From Alloprevotella sp000431275 (GTDB taxonomy: Bacteria; Bacteroidota; Bacteroidia; Bacteroidales; Bacteroidaceae): a stretch of 64,000 nt of DNA. A program made the position numbers and the translations under genes. The notes beneath the pieces were generated by a model. The model made no database searches. It saw nothing but the letters and a program-made list of their open reading frames with translations, and had not been told where the DNA came from. The stretch covers positions 2,418,001 to 2,482,000 of the forward strand of contig OZ006989.1 of NCBI GenBank assembly GCA_963931215.1. The letters run 5' to 3'. Positions 60,801 through 64,000 of this stretch are shown one piece after another (positions within the stretch are counted from its first letter, which is position 1; each line of letters begins with the position of its first letter).

Positions 60801-61553
60801 GTGAAAGCTGCCATCATCCGCGAGAAAGGCACGAACGGTGAGCGAGAGATGGCTTACGCACTCTACCTCGCAGGTTTCGACGTGAAAGACGTTATGATGA
60901 CCGACCTCGTCAGTGGCCGCGAAACGCTTGACGACATTAACATGATTGTCTTCTGCGGAGGCTTCGCAAATTCAGACGTACTTGGTTCGGCCAAAGGTTG
61001 GGCTGGAGCTTTCCTTTATAATGAAAACGCCAAGGCGGCCCTTGACCGCTTTTATGCCCGCCCTGATACGCTTTCGCTCGGCGTTTGCAATGGCTGCCAG
61101 TTGATGATTGAGTTGAACCTTGTCAATCCCGAGAAAAAGCAGCGAGCCCGTATGCTTCACAACGACAGCCGCAAGTTCGAGAGCGCCTTTGTCGGAGTGA
61201 CCGTCCCGACCAACCGCAGCGTCATGTTCGGTTCGCTTTCCGGCGAACGCTTGGGCATCTGGGTGGCCCACGGCGAAGGGAAATTCTCGTTGCCTTATCC
61301 CGAAGACGACTATAACGTCGTGCTGAAATATAGTTATGACGAGTATCCCGGAAATCCTAACGGGTCAGACTATGGCGTAGCTGGTATTTGTTCGCCGGAT
61401 GGCCGTCATCTCGCCATGATGCCCCACTTGGAACGCGCGTTCTACCCGTGGCAATGTGCATACTATCCGGAAGACCGTCGCACGGACGACGTGACGCCTT
61501 GGATTGAAGCCTTTGTGAACGCCCGCCGCTGGGTGGAGGCACACAAAGGATAG
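57852..61553 (+). CDS. purL: Phosphoribosylformylglycinamidine synthase (large type)
   Basis: 1233 residues, the single-chain form. It converts FGAR, glutamine and ATP to FGAM in purine synthesis. The synthetase part has two AIRS-type halves (INSEHCRHKIFGG, TVEPFNGASTGTGGEIRDRM, and PVSPVLVNHGK-like parts). The C-terminal amidotransferase contains GVCNGCQLM with the nucleophile Cys near residue 1079 and MPHLERAFYPWQ with the His/Glu partners. A strong terminator follows. Confidence 0.96.
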   Translation: MILFFTTPTKTVIAVQAEAKPSEADVKALCWLLGDAVVEAADHLVGWYVGPRREMITPWSTNAVEITQNMNLSGISRIEEYFPVSGPDADHDPMLQRMYDGLDQEIFTVNIQPAPIRHIDDLETYNEEEGLALSPAEIDYLHQVEQQLGRKLTDSEVFGFAQINSEHCRHKIFGGVFIIDGEERPSSLFALIKKTTSENPHHIISAYKDNVAFSQGPIVEQFAPKDHSTSDYFVVKDIESVISLKAETHNFPTTVEPFNGASTGTGGEIRDRMGGGVGSWPIAGTAVYMTAYPRLDGGRPWEGAMPARKWLYQTPEQILIKASNGASDFGNKFGQPLITGSVLTFEHTENGEQYGYDKVIMLAGGVGYGTKRDCIKGTPTKGNKIVVVGGDNYRIGLGGGSVSSVDTGRYSSGIELNAVQRANPEMQKRANNLVRALCEEDVNPVVSIHDHGSAGHVNCLSELVEDCGGLIDMTQLPIGDKTLSAKEIIANESQERMGLLIQEEHLDHVRRIAERERAPMYVVGETTGDAHFAFEQGDGIRPFDLDVAQMFGHSPKTVMVDETVVRRYEDVTYDVARLQEYLDNVLQLEAVACKDWLTNKVDRSITGKVARQQTQGELQLPLSDCGVVALDYRGRAGIATAIGHAPQAGLASPEAGSVLSVSEALTNIVWAPLAEGLDSVSLSANWMWPCRSQKGEDARLYAAVQALSDYCCALKINVPTGKDSLSMSQQYPDGEKIVSPGTVIVSAGGEVSDVRKVVSPVLVNHGKTTLYHIDFSFDKLRLGGSAFAQTLGCVGSDVPTVTNPDYFRDAFNAVQELVKRGLILAGHDISAGGLITCLLEMCFANTEGGLEISLDRFKEDDLVKLLFAENPGVVIQVADKHKHEVKKLLDDAGVGYVKLGQPTEERHILVEKEGATYQFGIDYLRDVWYSTSYLLDAKQSMNGCAKKRFENYKQQPLEFNIAPHFEGTFAQLGIDPGRRTPSGVKAAIIREKGTNGEREMAYALYLAGFDVKDVMMTDLVSGRETLDDINMIVFCGGFANSDVLGSAKGWAGAFLYNENAKAALDRFYARPDTLSLGVCNGCQLMIELNLVNPEKKQRARMLHNDSRKFESAFVGVTVPTNRSVMFGSLSGERLGIWVAHGEGKFSLPYPEDDYNVVLKYSYDEYPGNPNGSDYGVAGICSPDGRHLAMMPHLERAFYPWQCAYYPEDRRTDDVTPWIEAFVNARRWVEAHKG

Positions 61554-61584
61554 GTCGTCCTTGTCAGTAGATATAGGAAATTAT

Positions 61585-61627
61585 AAGTGCCCGCTTTCAA
61601 AAGATAAGAGGGCGGGCACTTTTTTTA
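61585..61627 (+). terminator. Terminator of purL
   Basis: AAGTGCCCGC (61585-61594) pairs perfectly with GCGGGCACTT (61612-61621), followed by a run of T. Confidence 0.92.
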
Positions 61628-61650
61628 TAACCCTCTTAAATTTAATTCTT

Positions 61651-62898
61651 ATGAAACATTTTCCTACGTGGTCATTGTCCGTAACCGTGTTCGCACTGTC
61701 TGTCTCGTTGGCGGCTTGTTCCAGCGATATGGAGGTGGCTGACGCAAATCTCGTTTCGTCCAGTGAGCAGCAAACGACAGAGAACCCTGCGTTTTTTCCT
61801 GCGGATGACGGGACCCGTCCGTTGCGCGGGTCCACAGCGTCGGCCAACCTCCGGCTATTGCTTGATGCGGTCGAACCGTCAACCTTTCTCAATATCGAAC
61901 CGCTGACTATTACCGAAGCACAATACGCAGAGATAAAAGACGAAGTCGATGCGAAGTGCGTGGTGCCGGGAGACACCTACGCCACGTTCAGGAACATCTT
62001 CAAGTGGGTGACAGACAGCGTGCAGTACGCTTGGTCGGGTTATTCCAGCCCCGACCCGTATGATGTGTTTATCAACCGCACTTGCATCTGTCAAGGCTAC
62101 GCCAATCTGCTCCGTGTCATGCTTCATACGCAGGGGATACCTTGCGCTGGCGTGAATGGTTACATCCCGAACGGCGCTCACGCTTGGAATTATGTGTATG
62201 CCGGCGACCGGTGGATCGTGAGCGACCCTACGAATGGACGCAACTTTGAAATGGATAACCTGACGGACTATCAGGAACTCTTGGATCCGATGTCAGTAGA
62301 TGTACCTGTACTAGAAGATGAATCGTTCGCTTATTCGTTCGAAGACCAGATGTTGACTGTCACGGCGGTCAAGCAATGTCAGACGGACTACCTGACTGTT
62401 CCGTTCAGTGCCTGTGGCTATCAAGTGCAGTCGTTCTGTCCCAAGTCGCCGCTGCCGGCTAATGTGCATGAGCTGTATATCGGCGAGAACATACGGTCGC
62501 TCGGCGAAGCATATTTGGGGCTTGCAGACAATGCCCCGAACGTCGAGTATGCTTACGTGGACGAGGCCAGCCGCTATCTGCGGAGTTATGAAGGGGCTGT
62601 TTATGAGCGGACAGCGACGACGCCCCTGTACATTCCGAAGAGCATCAGGCGAGTGGTACTTCCGGGCAAGTTCGCTATCGAGAAGAACACTATCGTAGGG
62701 CTTCCGGAGGTAGAAGAAATCGTGTTCTCAGAGGGAACAAAGCGCATTTCTTCCTACGCCATAGAAGATTGCCCGAACTTGAAGCGTGTCTATGTGCCTG
62801 AGACGTTGGTACAGATCGATGAGAACGCCATCTATAATTGTGGTCCGGACGTAGAAATCATTTCCGTGCCGACGGGCATCGACCACGTGACCATGTAA
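61651..62898 (+). CDS. Lipoprotein with transglutaminase-like and leucine-rich-repeat regions
   Basis: 415 residues from MKHFPTWSLSV. The lipobox is SLAAC (Cys22) followed by SSDME. The middle part has a transglutaminase-like triad: TCICQGYANLL (Cys near 147), NGAHAWNYVY (His near 176) and SDPTNG (Asp near 192). The C-terminal third shows BspA-type leucine-rich repeats (VHELYIGENIRSLGEAYLG, IEEIVFSEGTKRISSYAI-like phrases). Many Bacteroidota export such proteins as surface proteases or ligand binders. The substrate is unknown. An upstream start at 61561 would run through the purL terminator and is rejected. Confidence 0.82.
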   Translation: MKHFPTWSLSVTVFALSVSLAACSSDMEVADANLVSSSEQQTTENPAFFPADDGTRPLRGSTASANLRLLLDAVEPSTFLNIEPLTITEAQYAEIKDEVDAKCVVPGDTYATFRNIFKWVTDSVQYAWSGYSSPDPYDVFINRTCICQGYANLLRVMLHTQGIPCAGVNGYIPNGAHAWNYVYAGDRWIVSDPTNGRNFEMDNLTDYQELLDPMSVDVPVLEDESFAYSFEDQMLTVTAVKQCQTDYLTVPFSACGYQVQSFCPKSPLPANVHELYIGENIRSLGEAYLGLADNAPNVEYAYVDEASRYLRSYEGAVYERTATTPLYIPKSIRRVVLPGKFAIEKNTIVGLPEVEEIVFSEGTKRISSYAIEDCPNLKRVYVPETLVQIDENAIYNCGPDVEIISVPTGIDHVTM

Positions 62899-62952
62899 GC
62901 CTTTGTCTGCGGGCCATGATCCTGCCGATGGAGGGCCCGGACAGTGATACCG

Positions 62953-62993
62953 AACAGGGGAAGCCAGTCGCGATGAACTTGGCTTCCCCTGTT
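62953..62993. terminator. Bidirectional terminator between converging genes
   Basis: AACAGGGGAAGCCA (62953-62966) pairs with TGGCTTCCCCTGTT (about 62980-62993) around a 13-base loop, followed by GTTTC on the plus strand. Confidence 0.85.
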
Positions 62994-63016
62994 GTTTCGT
63001 TTCCGTCTGTCGGTGG

Positions 63017-63820
63017 TTATGATGTCTGTGTTTCCTGTTTGAGCTGGGCTTCCCATGGAATGATTTTTTCCCAGAACGCAAACATGCGGGGCTTGCTCCA
63101 GCTGTGGCAGCCAAACGGCAGGTGTTGTCCTGTCTGTGCATAACAATATGCAGGGTGTGTGTCGAATGCGAAACGCAGGGCTTCGTCCTGCGGAGGGTAG
63201 TTGAATTCTTGCGGGACAGTGGCCCAGAAAACATCCTCGTTCCATTGGTGTCCGCTGTTCGACAAGTAGCGCTTGATGTTGGCTCCATAGCGGTCACAGG
63301 CAGCGGAGAATGCCTCCACGCGACGCAACGAGAAGCCGCCGTTACCCACACGCCCGTAAAGCTGTTGGCGGCAGAAGCGGCCTTGTCGTATCCGCCGGTT
63401 GGCCAGCCAGTTCATGTATTGTTTCACAATGGGCTTGTCGTAGACAGGTCGGCGTACCCACGGTGCCGCCACGCAGTCATAGCCCTTGCGGCACCAGTCT
63501 GCCAGCTCGTCGCGGAACACCCAAGCGTCCGTGTGGCAGACAAGGACATACATCGTGTCGGAGTAATAGTCGTAGAAGCTCTGGGAAAGCATCATCCGGT
63601 TGTAGCCGGCGATGCCGTTGCGCGTGCCGAGCCACTCGTCGCTTACACGCCGCACCGGGAGACCGAGCGAGGCGACCGCTTCTGGCGGTGTCACATCCTC
63701 GGGAAGTATGACTTCGATCGGGTAGTGGCCCAATATGTGGTGCGTTTGGCGGAGCGAGGCCTCTTCGGTGTCCGAAAGCCGGTCGCGGTAGATGGGAATG
63801 AGGATTTTGGCTAACTGCAT
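63017..63820 (-). CDS. DUF5672 family protein, probable glycosyltransferase-like
   Basis: 267 residues from MQLAKILIPIYRDRLSD. The phrases IPIYRDRLSDTEEASLRQT, YVLVCHTDAWVFRDELADWC, YDCVAAPW, GNGGFSLRRVEAF and NEDVFWATV follow the pattern of DUF5672 and related nucleotide-sugar transferases: DTDAW-like sugar-nucleotide site, then a GGFSLR acceptor loop, then an ED motif. The acceptor is unknown. A longer frame from 63961 has no family similarity. The partial gene upstream on the same strand may belong to the same cluster. Confidence 0.8.
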   Translation of the reverse strand: MQLAKILIPIYRDRLSDTEEASLRQTHHILGHYPIEVILPEDVTPPEAVASLGLPVRRVSDEWLGTRNGIAGYNRMMLSQSFYDYYSDTMYVLVCHTDAWVFRDELADWCRKGYDCVAAPWVRRPVYDKPIVKQYMNWLANRRIRQGRFCRQQLYGRVGNGGFSLRRVEAFSAACDRYGANIKRYLSNSGHQWNEDVFWATVPQEFNYPPQDEALRFAFDTHPAYCYAQTGQHLPFGCHSWSKPRMFAFWEKIIPWEAQLKQETQTS

Positions 63821-63842
63821 GGAATGGCGCTGCGTGCGGCGG

Positions 63843-64000
63843 TTAGAATTCCAAGTCGTAGCCCACATCGTGGTGGCGTGCATACCGCCTCCAGAACCGT
63901 TCGCGAGCGGTGAAGATGGCTTCGCGGCAAAATGCAGGACTGGCCTGCCGGGCGGCGGCATACTCGCGGGCTAATATCTCGAAGAACCCTTTTTGCCCCC
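63843..64000 (-). CDS. 3' end of a gene running off the window
   Basis: An open minus-strand frame enters at base 64000 and ends at a TAA at 63843-63845. The 51 or so visible residues read GQKGFFEILAREYAAARQ...RERFWRRYARHHDVGYDLEF, polar and helix-prone. The stop lies 22 bp upstream of the DUF5672 gene, so the two are likely co-transcribed. The fragment is too short to name. A glycan-related role is only suggested by the neighbour. Confidence 0.5.
   Translation of the reverse strand, partial: GQKGFFEILAREYAAARQASPAFCREAIFTARERFWRRYARHHDVGYDLEF

Noticed and set aside
1..64000. CRISPR array
   Set aside because: The only regular repeats are the 57-bp coding repeats at 57.1-57.5 kb and the degenerate 21-bp arrays. 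Neither has spacers between conserved repeats, and no cas gene is present.

Overview
The window is chromosomal DNA from a member of the Bacteroidota, most likely the order Bacteroidales. The evidence is a set of lineage-typical genes: glycine-lipid acyltransferases, the gldH-ricT-holB-metF cluster, the type IX secretion genes porT and porX, the bifunctional fucose enzyme Fkp with FucP, and the parA-parB-DUF5683-mltD-relA/spoT block. Promoters also follow the Bacteroidota pattern (TTTG or TTG, 19-20 bp, TAnnTTTG). The genus cannot be fixed from the sequence alone.

Layout. Positions 1-0.7 kb hold the membrane N-terminus of a protein cut by the window edge. 1.0-2.9 kb: two acyltransferases (glsA, glsB). 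3.3-8.2 kb: an AAA ATPase and pyruvate:ferredoxin oxidoreductase (nifJ). 8.8-11.9 kb: a large coiled-coil surface lipoprotein on the minus strand. Upstream of it, at 11988-12202, 21-bp perfect inverted repeats flank 173 bp containing a consensus promoter that currently points away from the gene. This has the layout of an invertible, phase-variable promoter in its OFF orientation. 12.6-16.6 kb: ahcY and a YfhO-type membrane protein. Next come tRNA-Phe and a minus-strand housekeeping run (thiL, HAD phosphatase, tdk, aldose epimerase, gldH, ricT, holB, metF), a small outer-membrane protein, and porT-fkp-fucP.

30.8-43.3 kb is mobile DNA, AT-richer than its surroundings. An outer mobilizable element (efflux genes, Crp-type regulator, MobV relaxase, broken primase, tyrosine integrase) sits upstream of porT. 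The reconstructed empty site restores a TTG-19-TACCTTTG promoter, so the element appears to have split it. A second, related 4.9-kb element (35.3-40.2 kb, inverted) is inserted inside the outer element's primase gene. It carries its own integrase, an oriT-like repeat but no relaxase, and a CoiA-like nuclease, a lipoprotein and an XRE regulator.

43.4-64 kb returns to chromosome: porX, an outer-membrane protein, a metallophosphoesterase lipoprotein, tsaE, an MFS exporter, lpxB-surE, parA-parB-DUF5683-mltD-relA/spoT, a secreted 19-residue-repeat protein, purL, a transglutaminase/leucine-rich lipoprotein, a DUF5672 protein and the 3' end of one more gene.

A dispersed repeat with an exact 21-bp period (core CCGGCTGACAG or its complement) recurs at about 12.4, 18.3, 25.4, 45.65, 52.4 and 56.85 kb. 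It is intergenic in four places and in frame inside two genes, where 21 bp encode seven residues. I know of no described family that matches it.
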